NCBI GenBank assembly: GCA_021815315.1
Contig: JAKAHB010000004.1
Span: forward strand, 1 to 38,288
Direction: 5' to 3'
DNA from: a bacterium
GTDB taxonomy: Bacteria > Patescibacteriota > Minisyncoccia > Portnoybacterales > JAKAHB01
Length of the DNA stretch: 38,288 bases
Part shown: piece after piece, positions 1-7,677 of the stretch
How the letters are laid out: each line of letters opens with the position of its first letter
Position numbering within the stretch: the first letter of the stretch is position 1
Notes under the pieces: generated by a model
Seen by the model: the letters and a program-made list of their open reading frames with translations, nothing else
Told to the model about the DNA's origin: nothing
Database searches by the model: none
Position numbers and translations under genes: made by a program

Positions 1-1082
1 ATCTCTCCTTTCACCACGTTAAGCAGTTGGGGAATCTCGTCCAAGCGAGTAAGGCGTAAAAATTTACCAACCACGGTAATGCGCGGATCATTTTCTTGCG
101 CCCATTGCGCGCCGTTTTTTTCGGCGCCCGTGACCATAGAGCGGAACTTGTAGATGGTAAAAATTTGTCCGTCTTGGCCGACTCTTTTTTGGGTATAAAA
201 AATCGGGCCTCTGGAATTAAGCTTGATGGCCAGGGCGATTAAAGGGTAGAGGGGCAGGGTTATTAAAAAGGCGGTCAGGCCTACCAAGACATCCACGAAT
301 TTTTTGAGGGCTTCATAGAGGTCCTTTTGCTTGTGCATCAAGTTCTCTAAAAACCAGACCTCCTCAATCATGGAAACGGGAATTTTGCCAGTAATACGTT
401 CGTAGAAAGTGGGTAGCTCCGCCAGGGTAAATTGCAGGGGAAGGCAATTATAGAGATTTTTTATTAGGTCGGGATTTTTGTGCAAATCAATGGCCACGAC
501 CACGGTATTAATTTTTTTCTGGACGATGGTTTCAATTAAATCAAAAACCAACTTTACTTTTTCCAAGTCAACAAACTCTTGCACCTTAAAACCCAGTTGC
601 GGATTAGCCTTAAGCCTTTCGGCTAACTCCTCCGATTCTTTGGTCTTGCCGATAATCAAAACGCGGTTAAAGAGCCGGGCCGATTTAACCCAAAAATTAT
701 AAAAATTGCGCCAGAGGGAAAACAAAATAGCAAAAATTACCAAGTCAATAATCAGATTGGTTTTGGGAGTGATGCCAAAGAAAGGAATTAAATAAAAAAG
801 AGCGGCTGAGATTATTCCAGCGGTGATTAAAGTGCGAAACAAATTAGCGTAGAAACGCAAAGTGTTACGCGCCACCGTCAAATCATATAAGTCGCCGATA
901 TAGAAGATAATCAGCCAAAGAGCGTAGATAACGACGAAAGGATGGAAATGTTCGTCCCAAATCCTGTCTCCGAAGGAACTGCCATATCTTACTTCCAGGG
1001 TCAGCCACAAGGAAGCCCAAAGCACCAGGATATCGCCCAGAATCAAGATGACTTTTTTCAGTTTGCCGATGGCGTGACGCAT
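1..1082 (-). CDS. Initiating sugar transferase (polyprenyl-phosphate hexose-1-phosphate transferase), 3' end cut by window
   Basis: The minus strand is open from ATG at 1082 to the window edge, about 360 codons, with no stop. The N-terminal part is hydrophobic with several membrane segments. A Rossmann-like middle part contains VLIIGKTKE. The catalytic bacterial sugar transferase domain is recognisable from FYTQKRVGQDG, YKFRSMVTGAE, NDPRITVVGKFLR and LDEIPQLLNVV. In this family (WcaJ/WbaP/PglC-like) the enzyme moves a sugar-1-phosphate onto undecaprenyl phosphate at the inner face of the membrane, the first step of polysaccharide or glycan-linked lipid assembly. The C-terminal few dozen residues lie outside the window. 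The start has no clear Shine-Dalgarno. It is divergent from an O-antigen-ligase-like gene, consistent with a surface glycan function. The family is certain; the exact sugar cannot be read from sequence. Confidence 0.9.
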   Translation of the reverse strand, partial: MRHAIGKLKKVILILGDILVLWASLWLTLEVRYGSSFGDRIWDEHFHPFVVIYALWLIIFYIGDLYDLTVARNTLRFYANLFRTLITAGIISAALFYLIPFFGITPKTNLIIDLVIFAILFSLWRNFYNFWVKSARLFNRVLIIGKTKESEELAERLKANPQLGFKVQEFVDLEKVKLVFDLIETIVQKKINTVVVAIDLHKNPDLIKNLYNCLPLQFTLAELPTFYERITGKIPVSMIEEVWFLENLMHKQKDLYEALKKFVDVLVGLTAFLITLPLYPLIALAIKLNSRGPIFYTQKRVGQDGQIFTIYKFRSMVTGAEKNGAQWAQENDPRITVVGKFLRLTRLDEIPQLLNVVKGE

Positions 1083-1276
1083 AATAGGGGCACAGCGGCC
1101 TTTTAGCCTGGTATAAGTATAAGCTTTACTGGATGATTTTTCAACGTGTTTTTATGAAGGGCAGGCGTTCTCTCGGGAAGCAGCGAAGCCTTTGCCGTAT
1201 GGAATTTTTTTAAATAGCGTTATACAATAGAGGAGTTCGCAGAGAAGATACCATATTATCAATCAAAATTAAGCCT

Positions 1277-3526
1277 ATGTCAACAGCAATAAAACAAACA
1301 TATTATAAGGTCTTAAGATTCGGCATTTTGGCTGTTTTGTTTTTGCCTCTAGTTTATTGGCGAGATACTTTTTCTCCCTTTGAATTTACCAAAGGCTTGG
1401 TGTTCCGAGTAGTCGTTGAAGTTTTGTTTGTCATCTGGTTGGCGCTGGCTTTGGTTGATAAAAAATATCGGCCGCGCGTGAATGTTGTTTTTTGGCTGGT
1501 GAACGCCTGGTTTCTGGGGTATTTGGTTACTAGCATTTTGGGCGTGGATTGGTCGCGCAGCTTCTGGGGCACGCTGGAACGCATGGGTGGATTCATCACC
1601 CAGCTTCATTTGTGGATGTATTTTATCATGCTGGTTGCCATGTTTAAGACTAGAGAAGACTGGGAATTATTTTTTAAAATCTCCATTGTCGCCAGTTTTT
1701 TAAACTCACTTTACGCTTTGGGGCAAAAAGCCAACCTGGGAGAGTTCATTTTGGGTAGCGGTGTCACTAGGGTTTTTGGTACGGTCGGCAATGCTGCTTT
1801 ATTTGCCGGTTATACTCTGTTTAATTTTTTCTGGGCTCTTTATTTTTTGTTGCAGCCCAAATTGAGTTCTGCTTGGCGCAAGTTCATGGCGGTGGCGGTT
1901 ATTTTGCAATTTGCCACAATTTTAATGACAGCGGTTCGCGGCTCGATCATCGCCCTTTTGGTTGGCTTGGTGGTTGTTGGGTTATTCTATGCTTTTTTGG
2001 GCGATAACAAAAAGATTAAAAAAGGAGTGTTGGGGGTTGTCGCGTTGATAGTGGTGGCCAGTTTCTCTTTTTGGCTGGCCAGAAATACGCAAACGGTGCA
2101 AAACAACGGTTTTCTCAAAAGGGTCACCGATATTTCTTTGCAAACCAAAACCATCCAGACCCGTTTTTGGACTTGGCAGATTGCTTGGGAGGCATTTTCC
2201 GAAAAACCAGCCTTTGGCTGGGGGCCGGAAAACTTCAGTGTCGGTTTCGCCCGGCATTTCAACCCTTTGTTTTTTGAAAGTTTCGGGTCGGAAACTTTTT
2301 GGGATCGGGCGCATAACCTCTTTTTGGATATCCTTGCTTCCATGGGCCTTTTTGGCTTTGCGATTTATCTGAGTATGATAGTCGTGGCGCTCTATACTCT
2401 TTGGAAAATTTTTAAAGCAAAAGGCGAGTGGAGGATGTTAAGCGTTTTTGCCTTTGTTATTTTGCTTGTCTATCACATTCACACCTCCTTTATTTTTGAT
2501 AATTTCCCCACCTATTTAATGTTCTTTTCTTTGCTGGGGTTGTTATCCTGGGTTTTTTCTCAGACCGGCTTAGCCGAAGAGGAGAACAAAGATGTCCAAC
2601 ATCAGGATAAAAAAGCGGAGGTTCAGAAGCCCAAGACCTGGTTGGTTTTTTGCGGGTTGTTTATTGTTTTCCTACTTTCCTTCCCGCTTCTATTCGGTCC
2701 GCTTAACACCAACTATACCGGTACACGCGCTTTAGTGGCTAGCTGGGCCAAGAAACACCAAGAAACCATCGCCGACTATCACGCTGCTCTTGAAAGCGGA
2801 GCTTTTTCTTCCTTTGAGGTTCGTCATCGTTTGGCTTCTTATGCCTACGATGTTGCCCGGGAGCAAAAACAAAGCAAGGAAGAGATTCAAGCCACTCTGG
2901 ACTTTGCCATTTCCGAAGTTCGAAAAAACGTTTCGGAGCATCCGTTGGACTATTTGCCTTACCTCTATCTGGGCCGTCTGCTTGACTACAAAGCCATCTA
3001 TGACGCTAATGCGGCTCTTGAGGCGGAGGTAGCTCTCAATAAGGCCATTGAATTAAACCCCTATTATCCGCGTATATATTATGAAATAGGTCAGGTGCAA
3101 ATTATAAGAGATAAATACCAAGACGCTTTGGCGACCTATAAAAAAGCCCTGGAGCTTAACCCAAAAGTGGGCGTTTCTTACTGGTATATGGCGGTAACCT
3201 ATTCTTACCTAAAAGATTATAAAAGCGCGGTTGAGTACGTTAATCTGGCCCAGGAGCACAGTTATGTGTTTTCTAACGTAGCGGAGGTAAAACAGGCGGC
3301 TAATTTTTACGCCGAAGTCAAAGACTACCCCAAGACGGTTGTTTGGTACAAAAAAGCCTTGGAGCTGGATAGCAAAGACGCTCAAACTTGGGCTTCTTTG
3401 GCCGCCGCTTATAAAGAAATCGGCAAGGATGATCAAGCGGTTGAGGCAGCGCAAAAAGCGGCCGAACTTGATTCGGCAAATTACGGCGCCGAGGCGCAAA
3501 GGTTTATAGAGAGTCTTAAACGATAA
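1277..3526 (+). CDS. O-antigen ligase/polymerase-like membrane protein with C-terminal TPR repeats
   Basis: 749 residues. About residues 1-460 are a polytopic membrane domain with roughly ten hydrophobic helices. The Wzy_C/O-antigen ligase signature is visible around GWGPENFSVGF and RAHNLFLDILASMGLFGF, with the RAHN histidine in the periplasmic loop. A charged linker (about 425-450) is followed by one more hydrophobic segment (FCGLFIVFLLSFPLLFG). From about 500 to 749 there are TPR repeats, such as NKAIELNPYYPRIYYEIGQ, YKKALELNPKVGVSYWYMA and YKKALELDSKDAQTWASLA. Members of this superfamily polymerise glycans or ligate them to lipid or protein; the TPR half probably holds a partner. A possible -10 (TACAAT at 1223-1228) lies 48 bases upstream but lacks a good -35. 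Acceptor and substrate are unknown. Confidence 0.85.
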   Translation: MSTAIKQTYYKVLRFGILAVLFLPLVYWRDTFSPFEFTKGLVFRVVVEVLFVIWLALALVDKKYRPRVNVVFWLVNAWFLGYLVTSILGVDWSRSFWGTLERMGGFITQLHLWMYFIMLVAMFKTREDWELFFKISIVASFLNSLYALGQKANLGEFILGSGVTRVFGTVGNAALFAGYTLFNFFWALYFLLQPKLSSAWRKFMAVAVILQFATILMTAVRGSIIALLVGLVVVGLFYAFLGDNKKIKKGVLGVVALIVVASFSFWLARNTQTVQNNGFLKRVTDISLQTKTIQTRFWTWQIAWEAFSEKPAFGWGPENFSVGFARHFNPLFFESFGSETFWDRAHNLFLDILASMGLFGFAIYLSMIVVALYTLWKIFKAKGEWRMLSVFAFVILLVYHIHTSFIFDNFPTYLMFFSLLGLLSWVFSQTGLAEEENKDVQHQDKKAEVQKPKTWLVFCGLFIVFLLSFPLLFGPLNTNYTGTRALVASWAKKHQETIADYHAALESGAFSSFEVRHRLASYAYDVAREQKQSKEEIQATLDFAISEVRKNVSEHPLDYLPYLYLGRLLDYKAIYDANAALEAEVALNKAIELNPYYPRIYYEIGQVQIIRDKYQDALATYKKALELNPKVGVSYWYMAVTYSYLKDYKSAVEYVNLAQEHSYVFSNVAEVKQAANFYAEVKDYPKTVVWYKKALELDSKDAQTWASLAAAYKEIGKDDQAVEAAQKAAELDSANYGAEAQRFIESLKR

Positions 3527-3682
3527 CACCAAAGTCTAAATACTAAATTTTCGCCTCCGGTTGGCCAGTCGAGAGACGGGAACTAGCTCGCCAGCTGATG
3601 ACGGATGAAGAAACAAATGTTTTGGGCGTTTAGAATTTGGCTATTCACTTAAAGTTTAAAATTAGGCTTCCCTACGAATAAA

Positions 3683-5425
3683 ATGAGATACAAGATATTA
3701 TTTTTCGGCATCCTTTTGTTGCCGTTTGCCATCGCGCCCGCTGTTTTTGCCGCCGATCAGACAACCTCTTTTAATGTTGATCCGGGCTATGATTCTGCCA
3801 GGCGCACCGAATTGCAGGCTGACCTTTTGTTCACCACGGATCATGCTTATATCTATGTAGAACATGATTGGTGGAAAACCCTAACCACCGCCCAAACGGA
3901 CGGATATCAGCAGGCGATCCAGAACTTAAGCACCGAATTTAACCAACGCATCTATCCTCTAATGACCATGAGCCTAGGCACCGAGTGGAACCCGGGCGTG
4001 GACAATGATGGACGGCTTACAATTTTTATAACCAGCTTAAGCGAAGGGGTAGCCGGCTATTTCAATTCGGCGGATGAAGTGCCGCGCAAAATAATCTCCA
4101 ACTCCAATCAAAGAGAAATGCTTTATTTAAGCACAGCTTTTTTGGGGTCAGACAGGCTTAAGGCTTTTTTGGCGCATGAGTTCCAGCACTTGATAACCTA
4201 TTATTGGAAAACGCAAAAGCAAAATCTTTACGAAGACACCTGGCTGAACGAGGCGAGATCCGAATATGCCCCGACTCTAATGGGCTACGACGATTCCTGG
4301 GACGGCAGCAATTTGTCTCGTCGCGTGGAAGAATTTTTAAGCTCTCCCTCAGATTCGTTAACGGAATGGAAGAATGACTTTCCCGATTATGGCGTAGCTA
4401 ATATTTTTTTGCAGTATTTGGTTGACCACTACGGAACAAATATTTTAAAACTAACCTTGCAAAACGATAAGGTCGGGATACCCAGCATAAACGACGCCTT
4501 GGCCGTTTCCGGCCAAACAAAAACCTTTTCCGATATTTTTACCGATTGGTCCGTCTCTTCCTACCTCAACGACTGTTCCGTCGTTCCCGTTAATCTCTAT
4601 TGCTTTTTGAATAAAAATCTCTCTTATGATCACCTGCATGTTTCTTTAAGCCTGGCCAAGGAGGGAAGCGCCGTTTCGCAAAGCTCTATGGCCAGAGACT
4701 GGGCGGCTTATTGGTATCAAGTTGATTACATGTTGGCCAGCAAGGTGCTGAAGGTTGATTTTTCCTCTACCGATGCTCGCGCCGTTTTTCGATTGCCCTA
4801 CATTTTGGTTTATAATAACGGGACCAAGGTGGTGAAAGAAATCACGCTCCAAAAAACAAGCAACGGCGAAAGTAAAACTTTCTATATCGACGGTTTTGGC
4901 AAAGATATTGTTTCGGCCGTTTTTATCCCGCATAACGAATATAAAACAGCCGGCTTCTCAACTGACGACCCCGGAGTCCCTTATAAGCTGGACTTGTCCC
5001 TGGTTAATTCCCTGCCGGAGGACCCGGGCGCTCAACAGACGCCGCCGGTCAGCCCCACGGTGACCAAGCCCGGCATTCCCGATGGCAGTCTGATTCGTCA
5101 GCAAGGGGACTATAAGGTATATGTGATCAATGGAAATTATAGGCGCTGGATTCAATCGCCGGCAATTATGGGGATGTACCCGCATTTTCTTTGGAACTCG
5201 ATTCGCGAAGTAAACGCGCAGGAATTTAATTATTACCAGGACGCTTGGCTGGTGCGAGCAGATGGCGACACAAAAGTTTACGAGGTCAATGGCGATGGGA
5301 CCAAGCATTGGCTGAATATGGCCCCTGATTGGTTCGCGCAGTCGGGGAGAAAATGGGACATGGTCTATGTGATAAACAAGCAGGAGCGAGATTGGTATCG
5401 GACGGGCGCGGAGGTGTTACGATAA
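3683..5425 (+). CDS. Secreted HEXXH zinc metallopeptidase (M30/hyicolysin-like) with C-terminal aromatic repeats
   Basis: 580 residues. The N-terminus is a typical signal peptide (MRYKILFFGILLLPFAIAP, cleavage probably after AVFA), so the product is exported. The catalytic motif is HEFQH (about residue 162), with a downstream glutamate in WLNEARSEYA that can be the third zinc ligand, as in gluzincins. Overall layout resembles peptidase family M30 (inferred). After the catalytic region and a beta-rich middle, a Pro/Thr-rich linker (about 445-465) leads to two related repeats: VYVINGNYRRWIQSPAIMG and VYEVNGDGTKHWLNMAPDW. Such repeats look like surface-binding modules. No Shine-Dalgarno is evident at the ATG. 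Substrate unknown; it may process surface proteins or host proteins. Confidence 0.75.
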   Translation: MRYKILFFGILLLPFAIAPAVFAADQTTSFNVDPGYDSARRTELQADLLFTTDHAYIYVEHDWWKTLTTAQTDGYQQAIQNLSTEFNQRIYPLMTMSLGTEWNPGVDNDGRLTIFITSLSEGVAGYFNSADEVPRKIISNSNQREMLYLSTAFLGSDRLKAFLAHEFQHLITYYWKTQKQNLYEDTWLNEARSEYAPTLMGYDDSWDGSNLSRRVEEFLSSPSDSLTEWKNDFPDYGVANIFLQYLVDHYGTNILKLTLQNDKVGIPSINDALAVSGQTKTFSDIFTDWSVSSYLNDCSVVPVNLYCFLNKNLSYDHLHVSLSLAKEGSAVSQSSMARDWAAYWYQVDYMLASKVLKVDFSSTDARAVFRLPYILVYNNGTKVVKEITLQKTSNGESKTFYIDGFGKDIVSAVFIPHNEYKTAGFSTDDPGVPYKLDLSLVNSLPEDPGAQQTPPVSPTVTKPGIPDGSLIRQQGDYKVYVINGNYRRWIQSPAIMGMYPHFLWNSIREVNAQEFNYYQDAWLVRADGDTKVYEVNGDGTKHWLNMAPDWFAQSGRKWDMVYVINKQERDWYRTGAEVLR

Positions 5426-5442
5426 TCTCAAATCTCAAATTA

Positions 5443-5567
5443 CAAATTTCCAATCAATGTCTAAGATCAAATTCAAAATTATTTTTATTGGCAAAATCAA
5501 TCGAACCACTTTTTGACCTTTGAGTTTTGTCCGCCGGTAGGCGGATTGATTTGACATTGGAAATTTG
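5443..5567. repeat. MITE-like imperfect inverted repeat with central GC hairpin
   Basis: A perfect 12-base inverted repeat (arms 5443-5454 and 5556-5567) lies within longer, degenerate AT-rich arms made of CAAAT/ATTTG-like units. Between them at 5530-5545 is a GC hairpin with a 6-bp stem, TCCGCC-GGTA-GGCGGA. The whole block fills the gap between the peptidase gene and murB. It looks like a small non-coding palindromic element; no ORF or transposase is inside. The right arm carries the murB promoter. Confidence 0.5.
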
Positions 5568-5578
5568 ATATTTAAAAT
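5551..5578 (+). promoter_or_regulatory. murB promoter, predicted leaderless
   Basis: -35 TTGACA (5551-5556), 16-base spacer, -10 TAAAAT (5573-5578), then exactly 7 bases to ATG 5586. The start of transcription should fall on or one base before the start codon. No Shine-Dalgarno is present. Confidence 0.65.
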
Positions 5579-5585
5579 TTTAAAC

Positions 5586-6536
5586 ATGTCTTTACTCTCA
5601 AAACTTTCTAACGCGCGACAGAAGATAGAACTTAAAAATCATACCACTTTTCGCATCGGCGGTCCGGCGAAGTATTTTTTTGTTGCCCAAAGCCAGGAGG
5701 ATTTTATCAAAGCGGTTCGCGCGGCCAAGGAGGCAGAAACCCCGTTCTATCTTTTGGGTGGGGGCAGTAATATGTTGGTGGCCGATGAAGGTTTTGAGGG
5801 GTTGGTAATCAAATACAATTTTTCCGCGCAACACGAAAAGAAAAAGAGCGAAGAGCTGGAATTGACCGTTGAGGCCGGAACTCTTTTCAATAAAGTAATT
5901 TTAGGTGCGGTTAAAGCTGGTTATTCGGGGATTGAATGGGGTTTTGGCATCCCGGGAACAATTGGCGGCGCTGTTTTTGGCAATGCCGGTCGGCTTGGCC
6001 AAGACATTTCCGGCGCGGTGAAAGCCGTCAAGGTCTTGGACAAAAATTTGAATGAGCAAGTCTTGACTCAAAAAGAATGCGGCTTTGGTTATCGCGAATC
6101 CGGTTTTTTAAAGGCCGGAGCAACAATTTTGGAAGTTACTTTACGACTGGCAGAAAAAAATCGGGAAGAAATAGACAAGACTTTCAATGAGGCTCGAGAG
6201 GTGATTTTACACGGTCCCAAGTTTCCCTCGGCCGGTTGCGCTTTTAAGAATTATAAATTAAACGGCGAAGACGATGAACTTTTGAAAAACCATCCCGAAC
6301 TCAAAGAAAGAGTGCGAGGCGGAAAAATTGGCGTCGGTTATCTGATTGACCAAGCCGGGATGAAAGGTAAAAAAGTTGGCGGGGCCCAGGTTTGGGAAGG
6401 ACACGCCAATTACGTTATCAACACCGGTGGCGCGACCGGCCAAGAAGTTAAGACGCTGATGGACAACGTGGTTGAGGCGGTGGGAGAAAAGTACGGAACT
6501 TTGTTGGAGCCGGAAGTCAGGTTGCTAGGATTTTAA
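5586..6536 (+). CDS. murB: UDP-N-acetylenolpyruvoylglucosamine reductase
   Basis: 316 residues from ATG 5586; an in-frame TTG at 5565 would overlap the promoter and adds residues not typical of the family. MurB is the FAD enzyme that reduces UDP-GlcNAc-enolpyruvate to UDP-MurNAc with NADPH, the second committed step of peptidoglycan synthesis in the cytoplasm. FAD-binding motifs are visible: NHTTFRIGGPAKYF, LLGGGSNMLVADEGF, WGFGIPGTIGGAVFGNAG. The C-terminal catalytic part has GYRESGF, IDQAGMKGKKVGGAQV and LLEPEVRLLG. The residue that is Ser in the usual GSxFKNP motif (Ser229 of E. coli, the proton donor) is Cys218 here (SAGCAFKNY). murA lies elsewhere in this window at 32346. Confidence 0.95.
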   Translation: MSLLSKLSNARQKIELKNHTTFRIGGPAKYFFVAQSQEDFIKAVRAAKEAETPFYLLGGGSNMLVADEGFEGLVIKYNFSAQHEKKKSEELELTVEAGTLFNKVILGAVKAGYSGIEWGFGIPGTIGGAVFGNAGRLGQDISGAVKAVKVLDKNLNEQVLTQKECGFGYRESGFLKAGATILEVTLRLAEKNREEIDKTFNEAREVILHGPKFPSAGCAFKNYKLNGEDDELLKNHPELKERVRGGKIGVGYLIDQAGMKGKKVGGAQVWEGHANYVINTGGATGQEVKTLMDNVVEAVGEKYGTLLEPEVRLLGF

Positions 6537-6901
6537 AGAGCAAAATTAGCAAAAAAACACAAATTTATTTTTTAAAAAAACTTACGAAGACAACTTGCTT
6601 GCTTCTTCCAATTCGCCTCGCAAAAAAAATATAAATTTTTAAAAAACAGAACGCGCCGCTAGCCCTTTGTTTAAGCGGGTCAGCGCCAGCCAATATTTTT
6701 TTTAAAGTAAAAATTTTTAAAGCAAAAGATTTTTAGAAAACTTTTTTCAAAAAAATAGTTATCCACATTCTTTTATTTGCAAAAATAAATTAAAATGTAA
6801 GTAAGAGATGGAGGGTAAAAATTTTTTACAATTTGTTTTCCAAAAATAAATTGTAAGGTCGAGTTACCCGGTTCTCAAAATTAAACAAAAAATTTAAAAA
6901 C
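6537..6901. other. AT-rich intergenic region with a DnaA-box match and a hairpin
   Basis: 365 bases without a credible gene. It contains an interrupted GC stem around 6652-6690 (a possible weak murB terminator followed by a T-run), long A/T tracts, one exact DnaA-box consensus TTATCCACA at 6759-6767, and a perfect 9-bp inverted repeat TTACAATTT/AAATTGTAA (6826-6834 and 6848-6856) upstream of the H1-like gene. The promoter of the small lysine-rich gene must lie here, but no strong -35/-10 pair could be fixed. Confidence 0.5.
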
Positions 6902-7015
6902 ATGCCTAAGAAAAAAACTGCCAAGAAGAAAGCTGCTCCTAAGAAAAAGGTAGCCAAAAAGAAGACCGTCAAGAAGGTCGCCAAGAAAAAGACTACTCGC
7001 AAAAAGAAAAAATAA
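6902..7015 (+). CDS. 37-residue lysine-rich histone H1-like protein
   Basis: A short ORF from ATG 6902 to TAA 7013-7015 encodes a protein with 21 Lys, one Arg and almost only Ala, Thr, Val and Pro besides. It is built from KKKxAKKK-type units (for example KKKTAKKKAAPKKKVAKKK). This composition matches bacterial H1-like tails (Hc1/AlgP type), which bind DNA without sequence specificity and help compact the nucleoid. It is followed within 10 bases by a very strong terminator, which supports a real monocistronic transcript. Acidic residues are absent. Nucleic-acid binding is inferred from composition; binding to RNA or the ribosome is an alternative. Confidence 0.75.
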   Translation: MPKKKTAKKKAAPKKKVAKKKTVKKVAKKKTTRKKKK

Positions 7016-7025
7016 TCTCGCTTTC

Positions 7026-7063
7026 AACAACCCCCTCGGTATTCCCGCAGGGGGTTGTTTTTT
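7026..7063 (+). terminator. Rho-independent terminator of the H1-like gene
   Basis: Perfect 11-bp stem (7026-7036 with 7049-7059), 12-base loop, followed by a T-run. Confidence 0.9.
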
Positions 7064-7083
7064 GGGGATCTTTTTGCTAGAAT
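7055..7083 (+). promoter_or_regulatory. hpf promoter (extended -10)
   Basis: TTGTTT (7055-7060), 17-base spacer, TGC-TAGAAT extended -10 (7078-7083). Predicted transcription start is near 7090, giving a leader of about 146 bases before hpf. The -35 overlaps the 3' side of the preceding terminator. Confidence 0.5.
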
Positions 7084-7089
7084 CTGAAT

Positions 7090-7235
7090 GAAACGGGGCG
7101 TTATTTCAGTAGTAACTAAAGTAGCCGTGGCAACTGAGTAATCTGTTTATCCAGTTCGTGATTACTTGGTCCCGGTGGTTACCGCAATTACGTCGGTCAT
7201 CGCGGTTTCGTATTACATTTAATAAGCAAAACCAC
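7090..7235 (+). promoter_or_regulatory. Structured 5' leader of hpf with mutually exclusive hairpins
   Basis: An 11-bp stem with G-U pairs (7133-7143 with 7160-7170) is followed by two overlapping alternatives: CGGT/ACCG at 7173-7184, and ACCGC (7181-7185) with GCGGT (7202-7206). A mini-ORF of 17 codons, ATG 7088 to TAA 7139-7141, overlaps the leader start; it has no recognisable relatives and is not claimed as a gene. The layout resembles an attenuation or translational-control leader, but no known riboswitch class was recognised. Confidence 0.35.
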
Positions 7236-7637
7236 ATGAACATTTCCATCAAGGCAAAGAATATTGAACTTACCGGCGAATTAAAAAGTTATATTGAGAA
7301 AAGAATTTCTTATTTTGAAAAATTTTTTAAGCAGAGTGACCAAGATACGGTTTTATTTGAAGTGGAAGTGGAGAAGATGAAAACGAACCAACGCAAAGGA
7401 GATATTTTTCGAGCAGAAATAAACTTGACGGTCGGCGGCAAACTCTTCCGCGTTGAAGAAATTTCTGACGAGATTTTAAAATCCATTGACTTGGTCAAAA
7501 CGCGATTGAGTCGCGAATGGAGACAGTCAAAAGACAAGAGAGAAACCTTGCTTATGCGCGGAGCCAGAAGCATCCGCAAAACTTTCAGTTTGTCCTCGCT
7601 CTCGCGCTTTCGCAGAAGCTCTAAAAGTGCTAAATAG
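7236..7637 (+). CDS. hpf: Ribosome hibernation promotion factor (HPF/RaiA family, short form)
   Basis: 133 residues from ATG 7236 ([20 protein letters not shown]). Upstream in-frame codons to 7158 lie in the structured leader and do not look like protein. The beta-alpha-beta-beta-beta-alpha fold of S30AE/HPF proteins is recognisable: [54 protein letters not shown], and the basic final helix [20 protein letters not shown]. It binds the 30S decoding region and silences ribosomes under stress or starvation. The long-form C-terminal dimerisation domain is missing; instead there is a Ser/Arg-rich tail of about 30 residues. It lies 40 bases before secA, a neighbourhood known from other bacteria. 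Confidence 0.9.
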   Translation: MNISIKAKNIELTGELKSYIEKRISYFEKFFKQSDQDTVLFEVEVEKMKTNQRKGDIFRAEINLTVGGKLFRVEEISDEILKSIDLVKTRLSREWRQSKDKRETLLMRGARSIRKTFSLSSLSRFRRSSKSAK

Positions 7638-7664
7638 CCGTTCCGGTTTTTTGAACTGGGAATC

Positions 7665-7670
7665 TATAAT
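7665..7670 (+). promoter_or_regulatory. secA -10 box, predicted leaderless start
   Basis: Perfect TATAAT with exactly 7 bases to the secA ATG at 7678. No clear -35 is seen and no Shine-Dalgarno precedes the start. secA may be read both from here and from the hpf promoter. Confidence 0.5.
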
Positions 7671-7677
7671 TTTAACC

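Noticed and set aside
478-702. 74-residue plus-strand ORF opposite the sugar transferase gene
   Set aside because: It is the complement of a well-recognised minus-strand catalytic gene and has no Shine-Dalgarno or family resemblance.
7627-7677. GTG start for secA at 7627
   Set aside because: It overlaps the hpf stop region and includes the TATAAT box; ATG 7678 gives the family-typical N-terminus.
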